This document shows, one piece after another, positions 1-8,068 of a DNA stretch of 64,000 nt. Numbering within the stretch: position 1 is the stretch's first letter; each line of letters opens with the position of its first letter. A program made the translations under genes and the position numbers. Under the pieces are notes generated by a model. The model did not search any database. It saw only the letters and a list, made by a program, of their open reading frames with translations, and was not told the DNA's origin. The DNA comes from JAPPHA01 sp965242975. GTDB taxonomy: Bacteria > Pseudomonadota > Alphaproteobacteria > Rhodobacterales > Rhodobacteraceae. The stretch is from assembly GCA_965242975.1 (NCBI GenBank), contig CBDETS010000007.1:2418001-2482000 (forward strand), read 5' to 3'.

Positions 1-260
1 CGTGAGGGATGGGGTTCCTGCTGGCCAAAGCTGATCGCGATAACGGTGTTGCGGTACCACCAGATCATACTGCGGACGACCGCCCTTCGACCCGTCAGCA
101 TACCCCAGTGCCACAACGCAACGCGGGATCGTCTCGGCAGACGAACGGGGGCATCGTTGTCGGTCTCTGACATCTTGACGAAACAGACAAGATGGACAAA
201 TTTCGAATTATGGCGTCAATGCTTCCGACAAGGGCGATGACCTCGATGGAGATTGGTCCA
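1..260. other. Left window edge, no supported gene
   Basis: The + frame 1 is open from base 1 to about 240, but the translation is rich in Arg/Thr and matches no family I know. It may be the tail of a gene that starts outside the window, or noncoding DNA ahead of the antitoxin gene. Confidence 0.3.
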
Positions 261-899
261 ATGCACGATCAGGACGAGCTGGAATACCAAGACAAACTGG
301 ACGACGACGAGGAAGAAGAACGGAACGAGCTGGAAGACATGCTGCACGAGGCCGCCGGGCGTCTCAGTCCGGCGCATGTGGCGGCGCTGGTCGCGCATCC
401 GAAGGCGGTATGCTCGGCACTGGCGGCGGCGGCCGATGCGCTGGCGGCTGACGATCGCGGGCAGTCGGCGACGGTGGAGACGATCGCGGGTCCTGCACTG
501 CCGGCGGTCGATGTCGCGAAAGCTGAGCGGCGGATGTTCGCGCGCACGCGCGTCGGCGCATCGGAAACCCTGCTGACTTCCGAGGAGTTGGCGGCGAGGG
601 TCGGGCTGAAGACCCGCCAGTCGGTGCATGACTGGCGACGCAAGCACAGGGTCCTCGGCTGGCAGAACGCGAGACGCGGCTACGTGTTCCCTGCGGAGCA
701 GCTCGACGAGCGGAACCGGCCAATTGCGGGTCTGGAGCGCGTGGCCGGACTGTTCGCTGACGGCTATGCGGCCTGGGTTTGGCTGACGACGCCTCGGCCG
801 TCGCTCGAGGGGGTGCCGCCGCTCGCGCTGCTCGCGCGGGGCGAAGTCGAGCGCGTGACGCAGGCCGCGAGGGGAGACCGGCAGGGCGACTTTGCGTGA
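261..899 (+). CDS. Xre/MbcA/ParS-type antitoxin of a RES toxin pair
   Basis: Predicted to neutralise the RES-domain toxin encoded directly downstream and to repress its own operon. The N-terminus is very acidic (EEEERNELED stretch). A helix-turn-helix-like segment (LLTSEELAARVGL, then SVHDWRRKH) lies in the middle. The C-terminal 60 residues match the MbcA/ParS toxin-binding pattern (AAWVWLTTPRPSLEGVPPLALL, then a terminal helix), seen here in parts. I chose ATG 261 because GGAG sits 9 bases upstream; an in-frame ATG at 192 has no visible ribosome site. The stop overlaps the GTG start of the toxin gene, so the two are translationally coupled. Family assignment is from motif memory. Confidence 0.72.
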   Translation: MHDQDELEYQDKLDDDEEEERNELEDMLHEAAGRLSPAHVAALVAHPKAVCSALAAAADALAADDRGQSATVETIAGPALPAVDVAKAERRMFARTRVGASETLLTSEELAARVGLKTRQSVHDWRRKHRVLGWQNARRGYVFPAEQLDERNRPIAGLERVAGLFADGYAAWVWLTTPRPSLEGVPPLALLARGEVERVTQAARGDRQGDFA

Positions 900-1498
900 C
901 CCGCGGCTACGACCCGAAGCGCCTGCGGGCGGGGCTGCGCGTGGTCCGCATCGAGCGGGTGTTCCGTGTCATCCATTGCGCCCATCGCGGCACGCCATTG
1001 GTGGCGGTGCCGGCGCCGAGCCGGTTCAGTGACCCCCATGCGCGCTATGCGGTGTTGTATGCGGCAGAGACGGTGCGTTGCGCATTCTGGGAGACCCTGG
1101 GGCGAAATCGTTTCGCGCGACGGCGCCGACGCGAGTTGCCGCGCGCCGATGCGGAGTCGACGCTGGTCGTGTCGGTCGCCTGCGACGATCCGCTGGCGCT
1201 CATCGACCTTCGCGGAGACGGGCCGGTGCGCATCGGGGCGCCAAGCGCGGTAGCCCACGACGGCAACCATGCGGCCGGGCGCGCCCTGTCGGGCGCAGTC
1301 CACGGCGCGGTGCCCGAGGCGGACGGATTCATGTTCCTCTCGCGGTTCACCGGCGATCGCTGTGTGGCAGTATTCGAGCGGTCGTTCGCCAGGCTGCGTG
1401 CGGCCGGCATCGTCGAGCTCGTTCGACACGCGGAATTCCTGGAGGCTCTGGACGACTACGACATCGTGCTGACCGAACCGCCGGCGCATGGGGGGTAG
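896..1498 (+). CDS. RES-domain toxin
   Basis: RES-family toxins degrade NAD+ and arrest growth; the partner antitoxin is the preceding gene. The start is GTG 896, overlapping the antitoxin stop (GTGA), giving 200 residues. The same frame is open further upstream, but that part lies inside the antitoxin gene. Visible family features are the early Arg in VVRIERVFRV, the RFSDP and YAAETVRCAFWETL segments with the conserved Tyr/Glu, and a late SRFTGDRCVAVFERS segment. Length is typical for the family. It appears intact. The pair lies at the edge of a region full of mobile DNA. Confidence 0.75.
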   Translation: MTRGYDPKRLRAGLRVVRIERVFRVIHCAHRGTPLVAVPAPSRFSDPHARYAVLYAAETVRCAFWETLGRNRFARRRRRELPRADAESTLVVSVACDDPLALIDLRGDGPVRIGAPSAVAHDGNHAAGRALSGAVHGAVPEADGFMFLSRFTGDRCVAVFERSFARLRAAGIVELVRHAEFLEALDDYDIVLTEPPAHGG

Positions 1499-1797
1499 GA
1501 CTTGCCTCCCGAAAGATCGTGCCGACGATCCGGTCATGGGTCTCTACGACGGTGTCCGCAATGACGGCACCCCACTCGACGACACAGACTACTAGGATGG
1601 CCAGGCGGCGGTCACCGGAGATATCAAGGAGCCCGCCTGTGAAGTACCGCTCAACCTGACGGCGCAGACGCGTGATCCTGTGGGGTGGAATGCCATCGAG
1701 AATAGTCACCGGCAGATCTGTCGCCTGCAGGAATTCGACCCGCACATGTCTGAAATAACCTTGGTAACGGAGGTCACCAAACGCAACATAGATCCAT
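1499..1797. other. Gap with a doubtful minus-strand coding remnant
   Basis: No confident gene. On the minus strand, 1745 to about 1504 reads as a protein-like stretch (EFLQATDLPVTILDG, then LDISGDRRLAIL), but the frame then runs into the antisense of the RES toxin. It could be the 5' remnant of a lost gene; I cannot name a family. Confidence 0.25.
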
Positions 1798-2481
1798 TCA
1801 GGAGATGAAGATCACGGCCACAAAAGCAACGAACAAGCAAACGACTGCCGTAACGGCCGCCTTTTCTTTACGTTCCCTCTCTTCTTTTCTGTCCATTTCC
1901 GGCTCGACCCCGGCCATTCGCAAAGAGCAATGCAAGCCAGGTGCTTCAAAGACCGTTTTGGCTCGCCAAGTTCGAAGGTCCGGCACTCGCCGTTGAGCTT
2001 CTGCGGCTAAAGACATCAGCTTGCGCGCCGCCACCACTTTGTCGATACGTATCTCCGCCTGTTCGAATTCCTGCCGAATTTGTTCCATGACAGAAATATC
2101 CCCGTCAGCAAGCCACGCCGCGAGATCTTTCCAAGTGTCATAGTGGTGTCGGATTCTGTTCTTAAGCGCTTTGTTGATTGCGCGCTGAGTTGCTTTTTTG
2201 ATCGACTCTGATGACATATTTCGTGAAACACGAAGCTCAAATCTCTTGCGGAAAGTGTTTGCCTTGAGGTGAGTATCCCTGATCGCGAGCGCGGTCTGAA
2301 TCCGTTCATCCGTTGACATGAATTTTGGCGCAAGTTCGACGAAACGTTTTGCCACTTCGCCGCTCATCTGTATTTCGCCGGAAAACCATTTATCCCGTGT
2401 CTTTTCTGCATAGTCCGCAGCTGACGACCCATGGCGCTGACGGTAGAGTTGGATAAACCGATCCCATGTTGGTTTGTCCAT
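1798..2481 (-). CDS. Orphan protein with C-terminal membrane anchor
   Basis: I do not recognise this 227-residue protein. Most of it is charged and helical (for example TQRAINKALKNRI). It ends with a basic stretch (ERERKEKAAVT) followed by one hydrophobic segment (VVCLFVAFVAVIFIS) that reaches the C-terminus, the layout of a tail-anchored membrane protein. The reading frame stays open and protein-like for about 35 codons upstream of ATG 2481 (DFYELQRKFGEEGLWIVLD, then FIKR) but offers no ATG, GTG or TTG before a stop near 2595. The true start may therefore have been lost to a frameshift. An ATG exists in another frame near 2588. Confidence 0.55.
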   Translation of the reverse strand: MDKPTWDRFIQLYRQRHGSSAADYAEKTRDKWFSGEIQMSGEVAKRFVELAPKFMSTDERIQTALAIRDTHLKANTFRKRFELRVSRNMSSESIKKATQRAINKALKNRIRHHYDTWKDLAAWLADGDISVMEQIRQEFEQAEIRIDKVVAARKLMSLAAEAQRRVPDLRTWRAKTVFEAPGLHCSLRMAGVEPEMDRKEERERKEKAAVTAVVCLFVAFVAVIFIS

Positions 2482-2868
2482 TCTTTTGATGAAATCGAGA
2501 ACGATCCAAAGGCCCTCCTCCCCAAATTTGCGTTGAAGTTCGTAAAAATCTTGTATGTGGCCTTTTGCGCGCGCATGGTCGGGGCCATGTGTTTATGTTT
2601 TGCGATACCGCTTTCGCCTCACGAGGTATTGCGCCAAATCCGGTCAATAATTGGGTTCTACCCACGCGATTCCACGCACGGGCGGCGGCAAGGGGGAGAC
2701 CCCCAAGGTGCATTCTCTCGGCATCGTCGGCGATCCCCTGCATGATGGTCGACGTTGCTTCAAGGTACCAGAAATAATGCCGACAACTCAGTAATGCCGA
2801 GTGCGCCGTGGCAGAGTGTTGAATCAACGGGATTTGAGGTCGATTTTACGCGGCATTAATTTTTGGCT
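2482..2868. other. Gap between orphan gene and recombinase remnant
   Basis: Apart from the open extension of the orphan gene frame (about 2482-2592, minus strand), I see no supported gene here. Confidence 0.4.
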
Positions 2869-3526
2869 TCACTTGCCGTTCAGCAGTTCCATCAGGCTGT
2901 CGCTGCCACCGGGCCTGATCGACGGGGGTGCGGTTGCATTGAGGATCTCCAGCTTCTCGACCAGGCTCGCATGGAGATACATCTCGGTGCTCGCGAGCGT
3001 TGCGTGGCCAAGCCAGAGTAAGACCTTTCGGATGTCGCCGGTGGCATGCAGGATCGCCATGGCCGCTGAATGTCTCAGCGCGTGCGGGGTCACCCGCTTG
3101 TCCCGGATCGAGGGAACGGTTTCGGCCGCGGTGGCGGCATGCCGCCTGAGGATGTAGGAGAAACCGTCCGTGCTCGTCGCCCCTCCGCGTGCATTGAGGA
3201 ACAGGGTGCGGCTGTTGAGTGCCGGCCGGACATTGAGCCACTGGTCGAGAATGGTCCTGGTCTCCTTCCAGAGCGGCAATTCCCGTTCGCGCCGTCCCTT
3301 GCCCATGATGCGGATGGTTTCGAGTCCGGGGCCGGACAGGCTGTCGAGTGTGAGCGTGGTCAGTTCCGACACCCTCAGCCCGGCCGCATAGCACAGATGC
3401 AGCATCGCGCGGTCGCGCAGACCGGGACGGGTTGAGGGATCGGGCGCATCCAGGATGGCCTGGATCTCGGTCTGTCCGAGCCAGTCGATCAGCGGCTTGT
3501 CGGCGATCTTCGACGGGATTGCGCGC
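2869..3526 (-). pseudogene. Tyrosine recombinase, N-terminally truncated
   Basis: Phage-integrase/XerC-like catalytic domain with all catalytic positions visible in order: Arg in AAGLRVSELTTL, Lys in IMGKGRRERELPL, HALRH, WLGHATLAS and the nucleophile Tyr in TEMYLHAS. The frame is open past the first internal ATG (3405) up to about 3526 and reads as genuine recombinase (KPLIDWLGQTEIQAIL, DAPDPSTRPGLRDRA). It then fuses to IS66-derived sequence, so the N-terminal DNA-binding domain is missing. The remnant at 18.9-19.4 kb is a relative. Such recombinases occur in integrative elements and recombinase-in-trio units; the type is not resolvable from this fragment. Confidence 0.75.
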
Positions 3527-3674
3527 TTTTACTCAACCATTGACAGGATTCGCAAAAACTCCGCCGCGACATCCCCGAACGCTCGAAGTCCTCCATGATG
3601 GCGGCCCACTCCGTTGCGCTGCGCACCACACGTGCAGGACGGGAACCCGCCGAACCGTTCACATCACTGGACAT
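3489..3674 (-). pseudogene. IS66 accessory protein TnpA, 5' fragment
   Basis: The first 43 or so residues (MSSDVNGSAGSRPARVV, then ATEWAAIMEDFERSG) are nearly identical to the TnpA of the IS66 copy at 42.26 kb. After FCES the homology is lost and the frame runs into the tyrosine recombinase region. The ATG start with an upstream GGAGG is preserved here. Not functional. Confidence 0.75.
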
Positions 3675-3770
3675 GACAAAACCTCCGATCATTGATCAAT
3701 GATCGGAATTATCCCGATGCCCCCCCGCACCGGCAACCGATTTATCGGACGTCACCGTTTACCGGCTTAC
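3545..3770 (-). mobile_element. IS66-family element, tnpA-proximal end (truncated)
   Basis: Read on the minus strand from 3770, the sequence starts GTAAGCCGGTAAACGGTGAC, the GTAAGC-type terminus of IS66-family elements. It aligns with the copy starting at 42166 over about 220 bases with roughly 90% identity by eye. It contains the leader, a 22-bp palindrome, the tnpA ribosome site and the tnpA start, and is cut near 3545 against recombinase DNA. The terminus at 3770 abuts a CRISPR-like repeat. Confidence 0.8.
3685..3706. promoter_or_regulatory. 22-bp perfect palindrome upstream of IS66 tnpA
   Basis: The sequence is a perfect inverted repeat with half-site CCGATCATTGA and no spacer, immediately upstream of the GGAGG/ATG of tnpA. 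In the second copy (about 42227-42252) two mismatches break the symmetry. This suggests an operator for the transposition genes; the role is inferred. Confidence 0.5.
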
Positions 3771-3796
3771 GTTCCCCGCACACGCGGGGATGAACT
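3771..3796. CRISPR. Solitary type I-E-like CRISPR repeat
   Basis: Starts GTTCCCCGCACACGCGGGG and ends ATGAAC, with arms CCCCGC/GCGGGG. This is the hallmark of type I-E repeats (GTTCCCCGC...GCGGGGATGAACC). No second copy follows at the usual 61-bp spacing, and no cas gene is in the window. The repeat directly touches the IS66 terminus at 3770. It looks like the terminal repeat of an array removed or cut by the insertion. A simple hairpin terminator is the alternative, but no T-run flanks it. Confidence 0.55.
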
Positions 3797-3873
3797 GCAG
3801 CGCGACAATCAAGATGAGGAGCGCCGAGTGAACTGACGCTGGGGTAACCGGCGCAAGTGAGTTCGGTGCTCTG

Positions 3874-5775
3874 TCATTTCGCCTCCGGAATCGACCCCAT
3901 TGTCGCAAGCCTGTTGAACCCGACTGCCCTGAGGCGATCGCGGATAGTCCTCACAAGAGCGTGTTCGATATCTGTCAAGCTGCGAGCCGGCGAAAACACG
4001 ATCGACAGGCGACGGACAATTGGCGGGTCCGTGATCGGATTGAATTGGAACGCACCAGAAGAAACAAATGGCTGCACCGAAGCTGCTGGCATGATCGTTA
4101 TGAGCCGCATGCGGCGAACCATGGCCATGATCATGGTCAGAGAATTTATCTCTATCCGCGGGGCAAGCCGGATTTCGACACGCTCGGCCGACCGATCAAG
4201 CAGTTGGCGCAATCCAAAGTCCTTGTTCGGCAAGACCAAGGGCAGATCAGCGATAGTCTTGAGGGAGACGTCGCCGGCGGCAAGAAGTCCGCTTCCGACG
4301 GCGGATACTGCCCCCAAATTGTCCCGACATTGAAGATCGAGTTGCGCCGAGCGCGAGACGTGCGCCTCCACGAGGCCAAAGTTGATCATGCCGGCCTCCA
4401 CCCATCTGTGGAGCTTTGCGGCCGGTGCTTCGCGCACCTGCAGCTTTACGCCTGGAAACGCCTGCGTCCATTCGTCAAGCGCAGCTGACAGCGCCTCGAC
4501 GAGTGGACCGTCGTGATTGAGAATCGGAAACAAGCCAATCGAAAGACGGTGTTGTTGCTCGGCAGCGATGTGCCGCGCCCGAAACAAGACATTATCGCAC
4601 CGCTTGACTGCGTCTCCGACCAGATGCGCCATGCGTTCCGCTTCTGGTTTCAATTGCAAACCGGTAGTCTGGCGCCTGAAAAGGGGCTTGCCGACGATGT
4701 GCTCCAACTTTCGTAGCTGGTTGGAAACAGCCGGTTGGACCACGTGCAGGTGGCGCGCCGCCAATGTCATGTTCAACTTGTCGCGCAACGCCAGGAAATA
4801 CCGCATTTGCCGGAGTGTAATTTGCGGACGATGGATCACCAGGGGATCGGCATCTGCGATAGTCTCCTTCAGGAGGCGGACATAGGCGTCAGCAATGGCA
4901 CCACCGTTGGTGACGCGGCCCACAACCGGGCTTGCCAATTCGGCGGGAAGGAGAACATGATTCAATTTGAGATGAAGAAGTCCTCCGGCAACAAAGCTTT
5001 GCGGTGCCAGCAAGACGAATGTGCTTGCAGTGCGCGACAGGCGCGGAAACGTGCCGACATCCTCGTCAACGACAGTTGGCTCGGGCAGATCGTGTTGCAC
5101 GCAATAGTCGCGGGCATGGCGCGTCTGGGCGGGCAACAGTTGAGGCAAAAGCAGCGGAAGACGGCGCAATGTGTCGATGTCGACGATCTTGCCAGGTTCC
5201 GGGCTTCCAATCAAATTGGTAACGCCAATCCAGCGATCGGTGAACAGAAATGTCTGCTGCTGTGCAATGTTTTTCGCGGCATAGTCGAGAACAACTTGCT
5301 GCACACCGGCTGCCGGACTGTCGCATCTCGGAGCCCCAACGCCTGCTTGCTCTCCAACAGACTCCTCTCTCAACTTGCCGTCGAGAAATCGCACCTGGGC
5401 AATGACATCCGGATAGTCCTTGCGAAGGGCTCGAACGGCGAGATTGGCAGCCCGAGAAAGCCGCCCGAGCATGAATTGCAGCGGCGATGTGACATCCAGC
5501 CGCACATATTCACCCGCTTCCTCGCTCTGCAGCGCGGTTTCGGCAGCTTCCACAAGCTGCAGTACGGGTTCGACCTGTTGAAACAGCCAGCGTGCCTCTC
5601 CAGTTGGAAAGTGACCAATCGGACCGCGCCGGAAGAGTGACAAGCCGAGTTCCTGTTCAAGTTGATACAGGTTCTCGCTCAATGTCGATGCAGAAATCCC
5701 AGCCCGGGCCGCCGCCTCAGCGTGATTTCGACACTGACAGGCCAATATGAAATATGCGAGCTGCCTTGTTTCCAT
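3874..5775 (-). CDS. Tandem (double) LysR-type transcriptional regulator
   Basis: A 633-residue protein holding two complete LysR-type regulators end to end; typical members are about 300 residues. The first winged helix-turn-helix covers about residues 3-61 (AAARAGISASTLSENLYQLE) and its ligand-binding domain about 90-310. The second helix-turn-helix covers about 319-378 (LAARHLHVVQPAVSNQLRKL, LFRR), followed by a second effector domain to the end. The frame is continuous, with no internal stop. It lies downstream of, and in the same direction as, the ubiX-ubiD-amidase genes, so it is the likely regulator of this divergent locus. Effector unknown. Confidence 0.88.
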   Translation of the reverse strand: METRQLAYFILACQCRNHAEAAARAGISASTLSENLYQLEQELGLSLFRRGPIGHFPTGEARWLFQQVEPVLQLVEAAETALQSEEAGEYVRLDVTSPLQFMLGRLSRAANLAVRALRKDYPDVIAQVRFLDGKLREESVGEQAGVGAPRCDSPAAGVQQVVLDYAAKNIAQQQTFLFTDRWIGVTNLIGSPEPGKIVDIDTLRRLPLLLPQLLPAQTRHARDYCVQHDLPEPTVVDEDVGTFPRLSRTASTFVLLAPQSFVAGGLLHLKLNHVLLPAELASPVVGRVTNGGAIADAYVRLLKETIADADPLVIHRPQITLRQMRYFLALRDKLNMTLAARHLHVVQPAVSNQLRKLEHIVGKPLFRRQTTGLQLKPEAERMAHLVGDAVKRCDNVLFRARHIAAEQQHRLSIGLFPILNHDGPLVEALSAALDEWTQAFPGVKLQVREAPAAKLHRWVEAGMINFGLVEAHVSRSAQLDLQCRDNLGAVSAVGSGLLAAGDVSLKTIADLPLVLPNKDFGLRQLLDRSAERVEIRLAPRIEINSLTMIMAMVRRMRLITIMPAASVQPFVSSGAFQFNPITDPPIVRRLSIVFSPARSLTDIEHALVRTIRDRLRAVGFNRLATMGSIPEAK

Positions 5776-5964
5776 TCAGCCCACCAATCGCTTGGCAAAC
5801 CACAATCCGCGGATTGCCTGATACCGCCATAGTATCCAATGCGACCGTTGATATCCATCGGCCCGCAAGCAGATTTCTTCGAGGGGAGAACCTCACTGGA
5901 TTTCAAGTGCGCCTCGCTCGAGAGTGGCCGGGACATGAAGTGTCCCGAATATTGCCGGATTCCA

Positions 5965-6540
5965 CTACGAGTCCGCCGGTTCCTTCCAGCGCCTGACCCG
6001 TCCCGTGTCGACATCGAAGAGATCCAGGCACCGCCCAACCGTGTGATCAATCATTTCATCGATGCTGGTTGGCTTGGGATAGAACGCCGGAACGGGCGGC
6101 ATGACGATTGCCCCGATTTCGGAGACTGTGGCCATGTTGCGGCAGTGGGCGAGGTGAAGCGGCGTTTCGCGCAACATGAGGACCAGACGCCTGCGTTCTT
6201 TCAGCGTTACGTCGGCAGCGCGGGAGACCAATGTTCCGCAGGCGCCCGAAGCAATTTCGCCCAGCGTCTTGGTGGAACACGGTGCGACGATCATGCCGCG
6301 CGTACGGAACGAGCCGCTCGAAATCGGCGCGGCGACATCGTCATTGGCGTAAACATGGTCGGCGAGCAAATGGACGTCCTTCAGTTTGAGGTCGCTTTCG
6401 TAGGCAAGCGTCACCACGGCTGACCGCGACATGACGAGATGTGTCTCGAAATCGAGTTTGCGCAGCGTCTCGAGCAGACGGATACCGTATGGATGCCCTG
6501 AGGCGCCGGTAATTGCGACGACGAACCGCTGTTTTTTCAT
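5965..6540 (-). CDS. ubiX: UbiX-family flavin prenyltransferase
   Basis: Makes prenylated FMN from FMN and dimethylallyl phosphate, the cofactor required by UbiD-type decarboxylases; the partner ubiD gene is 30 bases upstream. Length (191 residues) and motifs fit: ITGASGHPYGIRLLETL at the N-terminus for FMN binding, then VAPCSTKTLGEIASGACGTL, RAADVTLKERRRLVLMLRETPL and IVMPPVPAFYPKP near the C-terminus. A GAGG ribosome site lies about 8 bases before ATG 6540. Cytosolic. UbiX in ubiquinone synthesis is a relative; the neighbourhood points to a catabolic role. Confidence 0.93.
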   Translation of the reverse strand: MKKQRFVVAITGASGHPYGIRLLETLRKLDFETHLVMSRSAVVTLAYESDLKLKDVHLLADHVYANDDVAAPISSGSFRTRGMIVAPCSTKTLGEIASGACGTLVSRAADVTLKERRRLVLMLRETPLHLAHCRNMATVSEIGAIVMPPVPAFYPKPTSIDEMIDHTVGRCLDLFDVDTGRVRRWKEPADS

Positions 6541-6570
6541 GGAGGTTTCCTCACAAAGTCAATCGCGAGA

Positions 6571-7947
6571 TCAGTATAGATGCAAATCCCGCCGGATGCG
6601 TTCAAGGATTTCCCTTGGCGGCCTGGCAAATTCCGAGCGGCTACCGGTTTCGCCGTCGCCGGGCCGCGTGGCAGCGACCATCCCGAGCTTGGTGACCACC
6701 TGATTGACGTGTACCGGATCGCAACGGTCCGCCTTGACGTCCGGCAACACGATGAGGTCCTCGTGACCTCGAAAGCGAGCAGCGAGCGACCATTCTACCT
6801 GTTGCGGGTCTTCGGGATCGATGTCGTCCTCGACCACGACGACAAGCTTCAGCAAATTGACAAGACCCATTGCGAGTATGACCGCCCGCTTGCCTTCACC
6901 GAGGCGAGGTCGGTTCATCACGATGACCGCATGTAACCGCCCCATGCCGCCGCCCGTTACGAACACGCGTCGCACCGCCGGGATCGAGCGTTGGAGGTCA
7001 CGCGTCAGCGTGGTTCCAATCGCAACTGCCCCAAGCAGACAGTGCTCATTTGCGTAGCCCGGCAGGATTGCCTGGTAAATGGCGTCAGTGCGATGGCTGA
7101 CGAGGCTGATTTCGGCAGCAAGGCCGGCACCGTAATCGACATAGAATCCGGGGAACTCGGAAACCGGCCCCTCATCGATCAGCTCGTTCGGTAGCAGTCG
7201 GCCTTCGAGTATGATTTCGGCATGGGCCGGAACTTCGAGGTCGACGGTCTTGCACTTGACAAGTTCGACGGCGCAACCAAGGAGTCCGCCGGCAATGTCG
7301 AACTCGTCATCGCCCAATTCGACGTACATTTGGGAGCCGAGCAGGACGGCAGCGTGGTTGCCGATGGCGACCGCGATTTCGAGGTCATGGCCGCTTGCTT
7401 GCGACTTTTCCGCCAATAGCGCCAAGTGGTGGTTTTTGGCGATTCCTGCCATCAAACGGTTGCCACCTTCCAGTCGTAGCCGCGCGATCGAGACATTGCG
7501 ACGACCGGTCTGCAGATCCTTGGCTACGATTACGCCGGCCGTAATGTAAGGTGCCGACTCGCGTTCGAACCATCGCGGCACGGGCAGTAGCTGCCCGATG
7601 TCTATTGTGCCGGCATGTACGACCTGTTGCGCTGGTGCGGCATCGACCATTACGGGCTTGATTGGTTTGCGCAACGCAGAGACACAGAAGGCGTCCAGTT
7701 CTTCACGCTGGATGCCGAACGCTGAGGCAAAGCGACCCCGACTGTTGAAGATATTGCCAATGACCGGCATCGAATGCCCTTTGACGCGTTGGAAAAGCTG
7801 CGCGGGCCCACCGTCGCGCAACGACAGCACCGAAGCGATTTCAAAGTGGGGATCGGCGCTCCGGGCAACCTTGTGCAAATCGCCGGCTTCCTCGAGCGCA
7901 GCCAGAATGCCGCGCATGCTCTGGTCTGTCAGGTCTTTCTCCATCAT
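6571..7947 (-). CDS. UbiD-family prFMN-dependent decarboxylase
   Basis: Decarboxylates (or reversibly carboxylates) an aromatic, heteroaromatic or acrylic acid with prenyl-FMN. At 458 residues it is close to the family norm. The Glu pair of the UbiD active site is visible in DEGPVSEFPGFY, with the conserved Arg likely in RRNVSIARLRLEGGNRL. Other family signatures are GMGRLHAVIVMNR and VVVVEDDIDPEDP, where the acidic run binds metal. Two adjacent ATGs (7947 and 7944) follow GAGGA; either may be used. It lies between the carbamoyl amidohydrolase and ubiX in one leftward operon. Substrate unknown; a carboxylated N-heterocycle fits the neighbours. Confidence 0.92.
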   Translation of the reverse strand: MMEKDLTDQSMRGILAALEEAGDLHKVARSADPHFEIASVLSLRDGGPAQLFQRVKGHSMPVIGNIFNSRGRFASAFGIQREELDAFCVSALRKPIKPVMVDAAPAQQVVHAGTIDIGQLLPVPRWFERESAPYITAGVIVAKDLQTGRRNVSIARLRLEGGNRLMAGIAKNHHLALLAEKSQASGHDLEIAVAIGNHAAVLLGSQMYVELGDDEFDIAGGLLGCAVELVKCKTVDLEVPAHAEIILEGRLLPNELIDEGPVSEFPGFYVDYGAGLAAEISLVSHRTDAIYQAILPGYANEHCLLGAVAIGTTLTRDLQRSIPAVRRVFVTGGGMGRLHAVIVMNRPRLGEGKRAVILAMGLVNLLKLVVVVEDDIDPEDPQQVEWSLAARFRGHEDLIVLPDVKADRCDPVHVNQVVTKLGMVAATRPGDGETGSRSEFARPPREILERIRRDLHLY

Positions 7948-8068
7948 CGTTCCTCACAGTGACGGGAGTCGCAAATGCCGGGCATGCGCGCGCACCCGCG
8001 TTTCGAGTATTCCCCCGCAGGCGCCTTCGCAACGGTTTCGGGAGATTTTTCCATCCGGAAGAATACGG

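Noticed and set aside
3771..3796. Reading the CCCCGC/GCGGGG hairpin as a terminator of the LysR gene
   Set aside because: No T-run on either strand, and the flanking bases match a type I-E repeat beyond the stem; kept as possible alternative only.
4735..5640. 301-residue + strand frame inside the double LysR gene
   Set aside because: Antisense shadow; the LysR helix-turn-helix and effector domains are clear on the other strand.
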